DNA from: Methanoregula sp.
Lineage (GTDB): Archaea > Halobacteriota > Methanomicrobia > Methanomicrobiales > Methanospirillaceae
NCBI GenBank assembly: GCA_022710665.1
Contig: JAKLGN010000030.1
Coordinates: 1 to 10,442, forward strand
Length of the DNA stretch: 10,442 nucleotides
Direction: 5' to 3'
Translations under genes and position numbers: made by a program
Shown: one piece after another, positions 1-6,791 of the stretch
How positions within the stretch are numbered: position 1 is the first letter of the stretch
Layout: each line of letters starts with the position of its first letter
Notes under the pieces: model-generated
Seen by the model: only the letters and a program-made list of their open reading frames with translations
Told to the model about the DNA's origin: nothing
Database searches by the model: none

Positions 1-49
1 CCCTCATATCGGCAATGTTCATCGTTCCATGGTGAACCGATCCCTTCAT
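1..49 (-). CDS. Partial unidentified gene, N-terminus only
   Basis: Reading the minus strand from an ATG at 49-47 gives an open frame of 16 codons to the window edge, beginning MKGSVHHGTMNIADMR. A GAGG motif (minus strand, 61-58) lies 8 nt before this ATG, a good archaeal Shine-Dalgarno spacing. The gap to the stop of the upstream minus-strand membrane-protein gene is only 25 nt and holds an A-run on this strand rather than a T-run terminator. The two genes are therefore probably co-transcribed. A second in-frame ATG lies at 22-20. Too little protein is visible to name a family. It could also be chance, since the frame is short. Confidence 0.4.
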   Translation of the reverse strand, partial: MKGSVHHGTMNIADMR

Positions 50-74
50 GTCCGTTTCCTCAGGCCCCTTTTTT

Positions 75-866
75 TTACCCAAGGGATGTATCCCCGCCCA
101 GCTCCCGGACGATCCGGGCACCCTTCTCCTCCTCCCCCGGGGGAACAGGAACAGCGACATCGAACGGCCGGACTATGTACAGGCCCACCAGCTGGGTAAA
201 TGAGAAGACTACCTTCGCGGGTTCCTTCTTCTTCGGCTGCTCAAACGCCACCTGCGGCCGGGAAATCAGGAATGTCCTGAAAGGATAGACGGTTCCCTGA
301 AAGATGATCCCCTGGTGTGTAATGAATGCCTCGCGGGGGGCGTGCATCGCCCGCCGCCGTTCAAGCCATGGCGTCAGCCGCGAGACTCCGAAGAGCAGGG
401 CGGTAAAAGCAAGCAGGAACATGCCGGTCTCCGGCCCACCCTCCCCGACAAAGACAATAAAAAACAAGGCAACAACAACCAGCATCCCACCGATAACGAT
501 GAACATGGCCCAGTTGCGTTCCCGGTACTCCCGGTATTCCCGTTCGACAACCTCCCGGGCCATAGCATCCGGGTATATCCAGTGCGCAAGGGGGGTTGGA
601 TCGGCAAGGATTGCATCCATGGCCCGGGCGCGCTGGAAAAAGAGCAGGGCGACTGCAATGCTGCTGATTGCAAGGAAGAAGGTGATGAACGCAAGAGCAT
701 AGCCACCGTCCATTCCATCGATGGCCGTGTACGACCCGATGCAGAGCAGGGTAAACAGTACTGCTGCAGAAAGCGAGGCTGCAACTTTTTTCCATTCGTT
801 GTTGGGGGTCACGATATTCCAGGTATAGTATGGGACGGGCGGCTCAAATGGATTTTCATCCGCCAT
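75..866 (-). CDS. Four-helix integral membrane protein, unknown function
   Basis: This 263-residue protein has two pairs of predicted membrane helices, at about residues 28-48 and 55-77 and then 120-141 and 147-163. An acidic and basic linker between the pairs (about 100-119, rich in Arg and Glu) looks cytoplasmic. After the last helix comes a polar C-terminal domain of about 95 residues with a Lys-rich patch (PKKKEP, 211-216). There is no signal peptide, catalytic motif or family signature that I recognise. The ATG at 866 is the first start in the frame; a GGAGG lies about 20 nt upstream, too far to be a convincing SD. It follows trm5 after a 264-bp gap. The pairwise helix layout and soluble tail resemble many archaeal proteins of unknown function, so I assign none. 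That the gene is real rests on its hydrophobic periodicity and length. Confidence 0.75.
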   Translation of the reverse strand: MADENPFEPPVPYYTWNIVTPNNEWKKVAASLSAAVLFTLLCIGSYTAIDGMDGGYALAFITFFLAISSIAVALLFFQRARAMDAILADPTPLAHWIYPDAMAREVVEREYREYRERNWAMFIVIGGMLVVVALFFIVFVGEGGPETGMFLLAFTALLFGVSRLTPWLERRRAMHAPREAFITHQGIIFQGTVYPFRTFLISRPQVAFEQPKKKEPAKVVFSFTQLVGLYIVRPFDVAVPVPPGEEEKGARIVRELGGDTSLG

Positions 867-923
867 GCGGGGCCGGGCGAAGGGTTCCTCCCCCCGTCAT
901 CCCAAAAAACCAGAGGGGGCCGG

Positions 924-938
924 GGGGTCCCTGACCCC
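924..938. repeat. GGGGTC-CCT-GACCCC hairpin
   Basis: GGGGTC at 924-929 is the exact reverse complement of GACCCC at 933-938, leaving a 3-nt loop. Its left part, GGGGTCCCTG, recurs at 1024-1033, exactly 100 bp on. No T-run follows on either strand, so it is not an ordinary terminator. Such GC-rich structures can arise by chance in this composition. Confidence 0.45.
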
Positions 939-1066
939 GGAAGGAATGGGGTCTCCTCCGGTCTGGCTGCGGAGGGCCCGGGCGGGAATTTCAGGTTTTC
1001 CTTCGGGAACTCGGAAGGGTGGAGGGGTCCCTGCACTGCGGCATTATCCGGAGCACGGGGGAAGGG

Positions 1067-1078
1067 GGGGGTACCCCC
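1067..1078. repeat. GGGGGTACCCCC palindrome
   Basis: A perfect 12-bp palindrome without a loop, sitting at the right end of a run of eight G. It lies about 50 bp past the stop of trm5 in the direction of trm5 transcription. With no spacer it would be a dyad in DNA rather than a stable RNA hairpin. Its function is unknown. Confidence 0.4.
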
Positions 1079-1130
1079 TCCACAGAAAAATCAGCGGGAG
1101 CCTTAACCCCGGGAAGGCAATCTCAGGATC

Positions 1131-2042
1131 TCAGCCGGTCCGCACATCATATACCGCATGCCACTGCCCCGGCGCATACGACCGCACTTCGTGCTCACAG
1201 ACAACCTTCCCGCCAAGTTCTTCGATGCGGGCGGTGTGCTCGCCTTCCGCCGATACCAGGGAGTAGAAATGGATCATCCCCCCGCGCTTACAAAGCCGGA
1301 ATGCATCCGGCAGAAAATCCGTGCCGGCAAGAGGCAGGTTCATCACGACCCGATCAGATTTCCAGGGAAGGATCGCCGGGAGCCGACGTGCATCTGCGAG
1401 CACCGGCAGCACGTTCCTGATACGGTTCAGCTGGAGGTTCCTGAGCATCAGCCCGATCGCCTCCGGATTCAGATCAACAGCGATAACGAACGCTGCTTTT
1501 GCCGCGAGCGTGACTGCAAAGGGCCCGACACCGGCGAACATATCGAGAACCGTTTCGCCTTCCTGAACCTGTTCGAGGATCCGCTGTCGTTCCGTGGAGA
1601 GCCGGGCGGAGAAGTAGGCACCGGCAAGGTCGACCATGAAGCGGTGGCCGTGCTCGGTCACCTGCGTGCGGGTCGTGGGGTCCCCGGCAAGGATGGTCAG
1701 TTCGCGGGTGCGGTACTCCCCGCTCACCTCACCTTTTGCGAAAACAACCGTGTGGAGCGAGGGGCGCGACGCAAGGATCTTCACCGCGCCGGCCGGGTCG
1801 TCCTCCTGCAGGATTGCGATCCCGCCGACCAGTTCGTGGCGGGGGAGGGACTCTTTGCCCGGTTGCGCTTCGAACTCATAGCGTCCTGCACTCTCGCGGG
1901 GGCCCATGAGCGGGAGGATGAGATCGCTTCCCTCGCGAAGTACTTTTAACGAGGCATCGAGCGAGCCCTCCCGTATAAGCAGCTGGCGCATCGCCTCCCC
2001 CTGCCTTGCGGGCACGCGCAATCCCCACTGTTCAACCTTCAT
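1131..2042 (-). CDS. trm5: tRNA (guanine-37-N1)-methyltransferase, Trm5 family
   Basis: This enzyme uses S-adenosylmethionine to methylate N1 of G37, next to the anticodon, which prevents +1 frameshifting. In Archaea this is also the first step towards wyosine-type bases. The 303-residue protein has the expected order: a small N-terminal tRNA-recognition domain (about 1-50), then FSARLSTER (144-152), the SAM-binding motif LDMFAGVGPF (166-175), Asp190 ending the second strand where the ribose of SAM is held, and the active-site MNLP (234-237). The C-terminus, with SYAPGQWHAVYD, also fits the family. The related Taw2 enzymes (wyosine aminocarboxypropyl transferases) share the fold. I prefer Trm5 because of the DMFAGVGPF motif. 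It is slightly shorter than many family members. The gene diverges from hmgA across 115 bp (43 bp if hmgA starts at 2086). Confidence 0.9.
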   Translation of the reverse strand: MKVEQWGLRVPARQGEAMRQLLIREGSLDASLKVLREGSDLILPLMGPRESAGRYEFEAQPGKESLPRHELVGGIAILQEDDPAGAVKILASRPSLHTVVFAKGEVSGEYRTRELTILAGDPTTRTQVTEHGHRFMVDLAGAYFSARLSTERQRILEQVQEGETVLDMFAGVGPFAVTLAAKAAFVIAVDLNPEAIGLMLRNLQLNRIRNVLPVLADARRLPAILPWKSDRVVMNLPLAGTDFLPDAFRLCKRGGMIHFYSLVSAEGEHTARIEELGGKVVCEHEVRSYAPGQWHAVYDVRTG

Positions 2043-2085
2043 CCGACCACGTGTATCATAATACTCTGCGTACTAACCAATAATC
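2043..2085. promoter_or_regulatory. Divergent promoter region between trm5 and hmgA
   Basis: This short AT-rich stretch is the only candidate promoter between the two divergent genes. On the plus strand TATCATAATA (2054-2063) is a TATA-like box that would place transcription start near 2084. On the minus strand the AT-rich block at about 2076-2085 could serve trm5. The boxes are inferred from spacing and composition only. Confidence 0.35.
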
Positions 2086-2157
2086 ATGGCTGATGAAAGC
2101 GGGCACCGGGAGGGCAGGGGCGATGGTGCAGAGGCAGGTCACGAGAAGGATACGGTC

Positions 2158-3357
2158 ATGCACAACAGATTGCAGGACGGATCGCTCAAACTCTATGAAC
2201 TTGACAGGGAACTCGCACCCATCGATGCGATCCGGGTCCGGCGCGAATATATCGGGAAAGAGACCGGTACAACCCTGGAGAACCTCGCGATCTTCTCCAT
2301 CGATGTCGGGCGCGTGACAAAGCGCAACTGCGAGAACATGATCGGGACCGTGCAGGTCCCGGTCGGCGTTGCAGGCCCGATCCGGATCAACGGCAGCCAT
2401 GCGCAGGGCAGTTTCTGGCTCCCGCTCGCAACCACTGAGGGGGCTCTTGTGGCATCGGTCAACCGGGGCTGCAGCGCGATTTCAAAGGCCGGCGGGGCGG
2501 ATGTCCGGATCCTGCACGACGGGATGACGCGGGCACCGGTCTTTGCCACGGACAGCGTCACGCACGCGGTGCAGGTCTGTGACTGGGTGACGGCCCACCG
2601 CGACGAGCTGAAAGCGGCAGCGGAGAGCACGACCTCCCACGGGAAACTTGCCGATATCGTGACCTTCGTTGCCGGCACCAGCGTCTTTGTACGGCTGGAG
2701 TTCGATACCAAGGACGCGATGGGGATGAACATGGTCACCATCGCGAGCGCGAAAGTCGGAGACCTGATTGCACAGGGAACCGGTGCCCGGCTCATCGCCC
2801 TCTCGGGAAACATGTGCGCCGACAAGAAACCCGCCGCCATCAACGGGATCATGGGCCGGGGGAGGAGCGTTGTTGCAGGGATCGCCCTTTCGCACGACCT
2901 GATCAAATCGGTCCTCAAGACCGATGCAAAGTCCCTCTTTGAAGTGAACTACCGGAAGAACCTCGTGGGTTCGGCACGGGCAGGTGCAATGGGCTTCAAT
3001 GCCCACGCTGCCAACGTCGTTGCCGCGATCTTCATTGCCTGCGGGCAGGACGCAGCCCATTCCATTGACGGAAGCACCTGTATAACGACGGTCGACATTA
3101 CCGAAACCGGGGCTTATGTCGCTATCACCCTCCCCTCCCTTCCGGTCGGAACGGTTGGAGGGGGGACCAGCGTTGAGACGCAGCAGGAATGCCTGAAGAT
3201 CCTTGGCGTAGCCGGCAGCGGAACCCCGCCGGGAACCAACGCGAAGAAGCTTGCTGAAATCATCGGCTCCGCAGTCCTTGCCGGTGAACTCTCGCTTCTC
3301 GGGGCGCTTGCCGCGCAGCACCTTGCCCGCGCCCACCAGCAGCTGGGCCGGGGATGA
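2158..3357 (+). CDS. hmgA: 3-hydroxy-3-methylglutaryl-CoA reductase, class I
   Basis: Reduces HMG-CoA to mevalonate, normally with two NADPH, the committed step towards isoprenoid lipids in Archaea. Counting from this start (399 residues), the signatures are ENMIGTVQVPVGVAGP (59-74), the catalytic Glu94 in ATTEGALV, DAMGMNM (186-192) of the cofactor domain, the catalytic Lys223 in CADKKPAAI, the catalytic Asp298 in ACGQDAAH, GTVGGGT (331-337) and the C-terminal His388 in LAAQHL. All key residues of a class I enzyme are present. I chose ATG 2158 because archaeal enzymes are about 400 residues long and begin shortly before the GSLKLYEL segment. GAAGGA (2145-2150) also lies 7 nt upstream. An in-frame ATG at 2086 would add 24 hydrophilic residues and would suit leaderless transcription from the TATA-like box at 2054. 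The start is open, but the identity is not. Confidence 0.95.
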   Translation: MHNRLQDGSLKLYELDRELAPIDAIRVRREYIGKETGTTLENLAIFSIDVGRVTKRNCENMIGTVQVPVGVAGPIRINGSHAQGSFWLPLATTEGALVASVNRGCSAISKAGGADVRILHDGMTRAPVFATDSVTHAVQVCDWVTAHRDELKAAAESTTSHGKLADIVTFVAGTSVFVRLEFDTKDAMGMNMVTIASAKVGDLIAQGTGARLIALSGNMCADKKPAAINGIMGRGRSVVAGIALSHDLIKSVLKTDAKSLFEVNYRKNLVGSARAGAMGFNAHAANVVAAIFIACGQDAAHSIDGSTCITTVDITETGAYVAITLPSLPVGTVGGGTSVETQQECLKILGVAGSGTPPGTNAKKLAEIIGSAVLAGELSLLGALAAQHLARAHQQLGRG

Positions 3358-3372
3358 TTTTTTTCCTTTTTT
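3358..3372 (+). terminator. Oligo-T terminator after hmgA
   Basis: Directly after the hmgA stop come six T, two C and six T, preceded within the stop region by GATGA. Archaeal RNA polymerase terminates at such U-rich stretches without needing a stem. No hairpin precedes it. Confidence 0.6.
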
Positions 3373-3409
3373 GGCACTGGAGAAGTCTTTGACTATTTCT
3401 TACGCTCTT

Positions 3410-3429
3410 GGGGCATGCAAGCATGCCCC
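3410..3429. repeat. Perfect 9-bp inverted repeat GGGGCATGC-AA-GCATGCCCC
   Basis: GGGGCATGC at 3410-3418 is the exact reverse complement of GCATGCCCC at 3421-3429, with two nucleotides between. As RNA it would fold with a 4-nt CAAG loop and an 8-bp stem. It lies about 40 bp past the hmgA T-run. No T-run follows it, so it may be a protein-binding dyad or an RNA-end stabiliser. Confidence 0.55.
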
Positions 3430-3533
3430 CGCCGCTGTGGCATCCCATGGTTGCGATTGTGCTGTATTACCTGTACGCAATCATCGACATATTTCCAATT
3501 CAGGTAATGCCGAGCCATTGCAATGCGCCATGA

Positions 3534-3548
3534 GCCCCCGATGGGGGC
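3534..3548. repeat. GCCCCC-GAT-GGGGGC hairpin
   Basis: GCCCCC at 3534-3539 pairs exactly with GGGGGC at 3543-3548 around a 3-nt loop. It lies mid-gap between the convergent genes, without a T-run next to it. Confidence 0.45.
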
Positions 3549-3718
3549 AGGGATGACGCAAGGGGAAGCAATCATTATTTCAAAAGAGGATTTCTCCAGA
3601 GCCTGTTTTTAGAATATTTTTCTTTTCGGATAATTCCCCCGTCCTACGCGGTGCGATGACCAGACGGTCTTGTTACCGGTACTACATCGTCATCGCCATG
3701 GGGGATACCCGGGTGGCG

Positions 3719-3731
3719 GGGGCGAAGCCCC
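3719..3731. repeat. GGGGC-GAA-GCCCC hairpin, possible terminator
   Basis: GGGGC at 3719-3723 pairs with GCCCC at 3727-3731 around a GAA loop. On the plus strand it is followed after about 15 nt by a run of seven T (about 3747-3753). It could close a small transcript or provide back-up termination for hmgA read-through. Confidence 0.4.
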
Positions 3732-3811
3732 AAAAAGAGCGTCAGATTTTTTTACTATGTTCTATGGAGCATTTTTGTATAAAGCGGATCTGCTTTTTTT
3801 CCCAGGTAGTT

Positions 3812-3818
3812 AAAAAAA
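3812..3818 (-). terminator. Oligo-T terminator after the rimI-like gene
   Basis: Seven A on the plus strand read as seven T on the minus strand, beginning 6 nt past the stop of the rimI-like gene. This fits an archaeal U-rich terminator. No stem is seen before it. Confidence 0.45.
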
Positions 3819-3823
3819 CCGTA

Positions 3824-4309
3824 TTAAAACCGGAACCACTTCATCATGACGAGGGCATCCTCGCCATTGGCGTAATACTGGTCGATACCAAAGACCGGGT
3901 GGTATCCATTGCGCTGGTAAAACCGCTGCGCCCCGGTATTGGAGACCCGCACTTCCAGCTGGACACCGGTAGCCAGCTCAAGGGCGAACTGGTGCTCGGC
4001 CCGGCGGACAAGGAGCCTGCCGACACCCCGTCGCCGGTACCGCGGGCTGACCCCGATATTGCAGAGATGCCCGTAGATATTTTCCCCGGTATCCTCAAGG
4101 CCGCCCACAACAAACCCTGCAACAGCACCGTCGCAGACCGCCACGAAATACGTTGATGGGTAGTAGGTCAGCGCTTCTAAAAAGACGGTCTGGTCCCAGG
4201 GGTCGATGAACGACTCGTTCTCGATGGCAACAACAGCCGGGATATCCGCGGGAGAAGCACGACGGATCTGCGGCAGGGAATAGGTTACCAGATCGTGGGG
4301 GCGGATCAT
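3824..4309 (-). CDS. rimI: RimI-like N-alpha-acetyltransferase (GNAT family)
   Basis: A GNAT acetyltransferase that moves acetyl from acetyl-CoA to the alpha-amino group of target proteins. Archaeal members act broadly, like eukaryotic NatA or NatE. The protein is 161 residues from this start. The GNAT fold begins at IRRASPADIPAV. Next come FIDPWDQTVF, typical of RimI, and the central strand ending NIGVSPRYRRRGVGRLL. The acetyl-CoA loop RRRGVG matches the R/Q-x-x-G-x-G/A motif. Last come LEVRVSNTGAQRFYQRNGY, where the Asn and the aromatic FYQRNGY stretch are family hallmarks. I chose ATG 4309 because AGGAG lies 8 nt upstream and the family alignment starts soon after. A GTG at 4396 would add 29 residues with no SD and no homology character. 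Trailing Phe and Arg residues end the protein in place of a ribosomal domain. The exact substrate cannot be read from sequence. Confidence 0.85.
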   Translation of the reverse strand: MIRPHDLVTYSLPQIRRASPADIPAVVAIENESFIDPWDQTVFLEALTYYPSTYFVAVCDGAVAGFVVGGLEDTGENIYGHLCNIGVSPRYRRRGVGRLLVRRAEHQFALELATGVQLEVRVSNTGAQRFYQRNGYHPVFGIDQYYANGEDALVMMKWFRF

Positions 4310-4317
4310 CGAGGCAG

Positions 4318-4322
4318 CTCCT
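4318..4322 (-). promoter_or_regulatory. SD site that sets the rimI start
   Basis: AGGAG on the minus strand ends 8 nt before the ATG at 4309. It favours the short protein over the upstream GTG at 4396. Confidence 0.6.
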
Positions 4323-4370
4323 GCACCGTTCAGCAGTACTATTCCTGAGCGCTTGCGGAACAAAGATTTT

Positions 4371-4408
4371 GGTATATTCCACATAAGGGAGGTCACGGGA
4401 AATATATG
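4371..4408. promoter_or_regulatory. Paired divergent TATA-like boxes
   Basis: On the minus strand AATATACC (4378-4371) would start transcription near 4349, giving the rimI-like gene a leader of about 40 nt. On the plus strand AATATATG (4401-4408) would start near 4430, giving the DUF1015 gene a leader of about 40 nt. The spacing is equally good for both genes, which supports two real promoters. No operator dyad was found between them. Confidence 0.5.
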
Positions 4409-4453
4409 GGATCACGCCCAATACTCCAGGGCAGGTTTGCGGACTCTCTTTCC

Positions 4454-4460
4454 AGGTGGT
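4454..4460 (+). promoter_or_regulatory. SD site that sets the DUF1015 start
   Basis: AGGTGGT, close to the archaeal GGAGGTGAT consensus, lies 10 nt before the GTG at 4471. In-frame GTGs at 4456 and 4459 fall inside this site, so they are unlikely starts. Confidence 0.55.
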
Positions 4461-4470
4461 GTCAGGTCTG

Positions 4471-5733
4471 GTGAAGATCTATCGTTTTGCCGGGGTGCGG
4501 CCCGATGGCCCCGTGGCCCGGGAGATTGCTGCGGTTCCCTACGATGTCGTAACCGCAGAGGAAGCCCGGGCAATCATTGCAAAAAATCCAAAAAGTTTTT
4601 TGAGGGTCAGCCGGCCGGATGCGGAAATGCCGGACGTTCCGGCCCACGATGCCCGGGTATACCAGCGGGCGAACGATACCTTCCAGACCCTCCTTTCAAA
4701 AGGCCTGATGCAGAGGGATCCCGGCCCGGGGATGTATCTCTACCGGGTGCGGCAGAACGGGGACTCCTTCCTCGGGCTCTGCTGCTGTCTTGACGTGGAG
4801 GACTACCGGAACAATACCATCCGCAGACACGAACAGACCCGTTATGACAAGGAGGAGGACCGGACCCGTCATATCGAGGCAACGAAAACCCATAATGGCC
4901 CTGTTGTCCTTCTCTACCGGGATACGGGCGCCATTTTTTCCTTTCTGAACGCTTTGATAACCCCGGCAACCGTCCCTGATGCCGAGATACAGAGAGAGCA
5001 GGGAAGCATCCACCAGATCTTCCGGATCTCGGACCCCGCAATCCTCTCACTGATAGAACAGCGGTTCCTGCAGGTACCCTCTCTTTACATTGCGGACGGG
5101 CACCACCGGGCCAAGGCCTCCGTGAACGTGGCAGACCGTTCTGTTGCGTCGGGTGCGGGAGCCCGCGGGGAGGTTTCGCACTTCATGGGCGTGATGTTTG
5201 CGCAGGACCGGGTCAGGATCCACGGGTACAGCCGCCTGTTGTCTGACCTCGGGACCTTTTCCCCGGCAACGTTCCGGGACGCCCTCTCAAAATACTTCGA
5301 GGTAACACCGTACGGGAACGTCCGGGGCGCGGAATATAACATCCCGCCCAGGATCAAGCGACCCGGGCGCTACCACATCGTGCACATGTACCTTGCAGGC
5401 CAGTGGTACGAGTGCACCCGCCCGCTCGAGAAGAATGCCGCGCCGCTTGATGCGCTGGACGTGGCGGTGCTCCAGACGTACGTCCTCGAGGGACTTCTCG
5501 GGATTACGGATCCCCGCGGGGATGCCCGCCTCCAGTACCTTGGCGGCGCCCGGCCGGTTGCTGACCTGGAGAAACTGGTCGACCTCGGGCACTACCAGCT
5601 CGCTTTTGCGATGCAGCCCGTGAAAGTCGAAACCGTCCTCTCCATCGCCGATGCCGGGGGGGTTATGCCCCCGAAGTCCACGTGGTTTGAGCCCAAGCTG
5701 CTGAGCGGGCTCGTAGTCCACACCTTCGACTGA
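4471..5733 (+). CDS. DUF1015 family protein (ParB/SerK-like fold candidate)
   Basis: The 420-residue protein matches DUF1015 in length and layout. The N-terminus begins KIYRFAGVRP, then PYDVVTAEEAR (23-33), where DUF1015 members carry PYDV, then SFLRVSRPD (42-50). A central ADGHHRAKAS has the conserved DGHHR at 209-213. Next come HFMGVMF and a C-terminus rich in aromatic and Pro residues, including PPKSTWFEPKLLSGL. No signal peptide or membrane helix is seen, so it should be cytoplasmic. No activity is established for the family that I can name with certainty. The DGHHR motif recalls the DGHTR of the ParB-like free-serine kinase SerK, and in many bacteria DUF1015 genes sit beside serine biosynthesis genes. 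A link to serine phosphorylation is therefore an inference. The GTG start is set by the SD at 4454. hisG follows after 56 bp. Confidence 0.85.
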   Translation: MKIYRFAGVRPDGPVAREIAAVPYDVVTAEEARAIIAKNPKSFLRVSRPDAEMPDVPAHDARVYQRANDTFQTLLSKGLMQRDPGPGMYLYRVRQNGDSFLGLCCCLDVEDYRNNTIRRHEQTRYDKEEDRTRHIEATKTHNGPVVLLYRDTGAIFSFLNALITPATVPDAEIQREQGSIHQIFRISDPAILSLIEQRFLQVPSLYIADGHHRAKASVNVADRSVASGAGARGEVSHFMGVMFAQDRVRIHGYSRLLSDLGTFSPATFRDALSKYFEVTPYGNVRGAEYNIPPRIKRPGRYHIVHMYLAGQWYECTRPLEKNAAPLDALDVAVLQTYVLEGLLGITDPRGDARLQYLGGARPVADLEKLVDLGHYQLAFAMQPVKVETVLSIADAGGVMPPKSTWFEPKLLSGLVVHTFD

Positions 5734-5789
5734 CCAGTCCCGGCACTAACCCTTTCCCTTTATCATTTTTTAAGGAAATGGTGTACTGT
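5734..5789 (+). promoter_or_regulatory. Short gap with possible hisG promoter and RBS
   Basis: TTTATCAT (about 5759-5766) is TATA-like and would start transcription almost at the hisG ATG. A T6 run follows at 5765-5770. GGTG (5780-5783) lies 6 nt before ATG 5790 and is the likely SD. Whether hisG has its own promoter or is read from the DUF1015 gene cannot be told from the sequence. Confidence 0.3.
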
Positions 5790-6662
5790 ATGATCACTCT
5801 CGCACTCCCGAAGGGCAGCCTTGAAGCCCAGACACTCCAGCTCTTCAAGGAGGCTGACCTAGAGGTCCGGCGTACTGACCGCGACTATAATCCCGCGATC
5901 AACGACAGCCGCATCGGCAAAGTCAAGATCCTCCGCCCGCAGGAGATCCCCACCTACGTGGACAAAGGGTATTTTGACCTCGGTATCTCGGGCCTCGACT
6001 GGATCCGCGAGACCGGGTCGGATGTCGTGGAAGTGGCAAACCTGTCCTACAGCAAGACCGGCGAGGGAAACGTGAAGATCGTTGTTGCTGTCCACCGCGA
6101 CGAGCCAATCGAGAACGCGGGCCAGATCCGGCCGAACAGCAGGGTCACGACCGAATATCCCGAACTCACCCGGCAGTTCTTTGAAGACCTGAAGATCCCG
6201 GTCCAGCTCTTCCACTCCTACGGCGCGTCCGAGGCAAAAGTACCGGACCTGATGGACGTGGTCGTTGACCTCACGGAGACAGGGACAACTCTTCGCAAGA
6301 ACGGGCTGAAGATCATCGGCCAGATCATGGAGTCGCACACGGCGATCATTGCCAACAGGACGAGCTGGGCAGACCCGGAGAAGCGGCGCGAGATCGAGGA
6401 GATCAGGACGCTCCTGTTCGGGGTCATCGAGGCCCGCCACAAGGTGCTCCTGACCATGAATGTCCCGACCGCATCCATGGAGCGCATTGTCACTGCCCTG
6501 CCGGCCATGAAAAAACCGACCGTAAGCCGCCTGCACGGCATCGAGTACTACAGTATCCAGACGGTTGTGCCAAAAAATATGGTGAACCAGCTGATCCCAA
6601 AACTCAAGGCCTGCGGGGCGGAAGATATCCTCGAGATCCCGATTGCAAAGATCGTGCCGTGA
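5790..6662 (+). CDS. hisG: ATP phosphoribosyltransferase, long form (HisG)
   Basis: Joins ATP and PRPP to give phosphoribosyl-ATP, the first and feedback-controlled step of histidine synthesis. The protein is 290 residues, the size of the long form that does not need HisZ. The catalytic part shows LALPKGSLE (4-12), the substrate strand FDLGISGLDWI (62-72) and the PRPP loop DLTETGTTLRKNGL (160-173). The C-terminal ACT-like regulatory domain, where histidine binds, covers about 218-290 and includes LLTMNVP, KKPTVSRLHG and a closing AEDILEIPIAKIVP. I took ATG 5790 because the protein then begins ITLALPKG, as in the family, and GGTG lies 6 nt before it. The ATG at 5778 has AAGGA only 1 nt away, too near. 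No other his gene is in the window. Confidence 0.95.
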   Translation: MITLALPKGSLEAQTLQLFKEADLEVRRTDRDYNPAINDSRIGKVKILRPQEIPTYVDKGYFDLGISGLDWIRETGSDVVEVANLSYSKTGEGNVKIVVAVHRDEPIENAGQIRPNSRVTTEYPELTRQFFEDLKIPVQLFHSYGASEAKVPDLMDVVVDLTETGTTLRKNGLKIIGQIMESHTAIIANRTSWADPEKRREIEEIRTLLFGVIEARHKVLLTMNVPTASMERIVTALPAMKKPTVSRLHGIEYYSIQTVVPKNMVNQLIPKLKACGAEDILEIPIAKIVP

Positions 6663-6664
6663 TC

Positions 6665-6698
6665 CCGGGTACCCTCCCGGATTACCCGGATTTTTTTT
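6665..6698 (+). terminator. Stem-loop plus T8 terminator after hisG
   Basis: CCGGGTA (6665-6671) pairs exactly with TACCCGG (6683-6689) around an 11-nt loop, followed by A and eight T (6691-6698). It begins 3 nt after the hisG stop. A further T7 run lies at 6711-6717. This separates hisG from the surface operon downstream. Confidence 0.8.
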
Positions 6699-6791
6699 AG
6701 AGCCGGTATATTTTTTTGCCGGAATTCTATTGCAGAGTCAAACAACAACCGAATCCACCAATCGCCAAATTCAAGAGGCTAAAACAAATAG

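Larger units (their letters stand above)
867..1130. other. GC-rich intergenic gap with repeats, no gene seen
   Basis: This stretch lies between the stop of trm5 and the start of the membrane-protein gene, both on the minus strand. It has long G and C runs, a hairpin at 924-938, a 12-bp palindrome at 1067-1078, and a 10-bp direct repeat GGGGTCCCTG at 924-933 and 1024-1033. Frames across it are open on both strands, but they translate to Pro, Gly, Arg and Ser-rich sequence without domain character and run into the opposite strand of the real genes. I see no TATA-like box and no clear T-run terminator beyond a T5 on the minus strand at about 1085-1090. Confidence 0.6.
3373..3811. other. Convergent intergenic region with three GC hairpins
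   Basis: This lies between the convergent ends of hmgA and rimI. It holds three perfect inverted repeats (3410-3429, 3534-3548, 3719-3731), separated by AT-rich stretches such as 3565-3640. A TATA-like AATATTTTT sits at about 3612-3620, and a T7 run lies at about 3747-3753. A 60-codon frame on the minus strand (3575-3393) and a plus-strand frame from 3656 that continues antisense through rimI are open, but neither has a convincing SD or domain. A small non-coding RNA is possible. I see no protein gene I can support. Confidence 0.5.

Noticed and set aside
315..1106. Long plus-strand open frame opposite the membrane-protein gene and through the GC-rich gap
   Set aside because: It translates to low-complexity Gly, Pro and Arg sequence with no domain, and the opposite strand carries a clear multi-helix protein. 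GC-rich codon bias creates such mirrored frames.
1158..1949. Long plus-strand open frame opposite trm5
   Set aside because: It is fully antisense to a gene with clear Trm5 motifs and has no recognisable domain of its own.
2482..3336. Long minus-strand open frame opposite hmgA
   Set aside because: It is a shadow of the HMG-CoA reductase gene, with no motifs and no SD that would support it.
3393..3575. Minus-strand 60-codon frame in the convergent gap
   Set aside because: It has no SD, no helix or signal, and crosses the GC hairpins. The composition looks non-coding.
3656..4156. Plus-strand frame of 166 codons in the convergent gap and antisense to rimI
   Set aside because: Most of it is antisense to the GNAT motifs of rimI. 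The first part has a weak GGTG only 3 nt before the ATG and no domain character.
5859..6536. Minus-strand 225-codon frame opposite hisG
   Set aside because: It is antisense to a full-length HisG with all catalytic motifs, and its translation has no recognisable domain.
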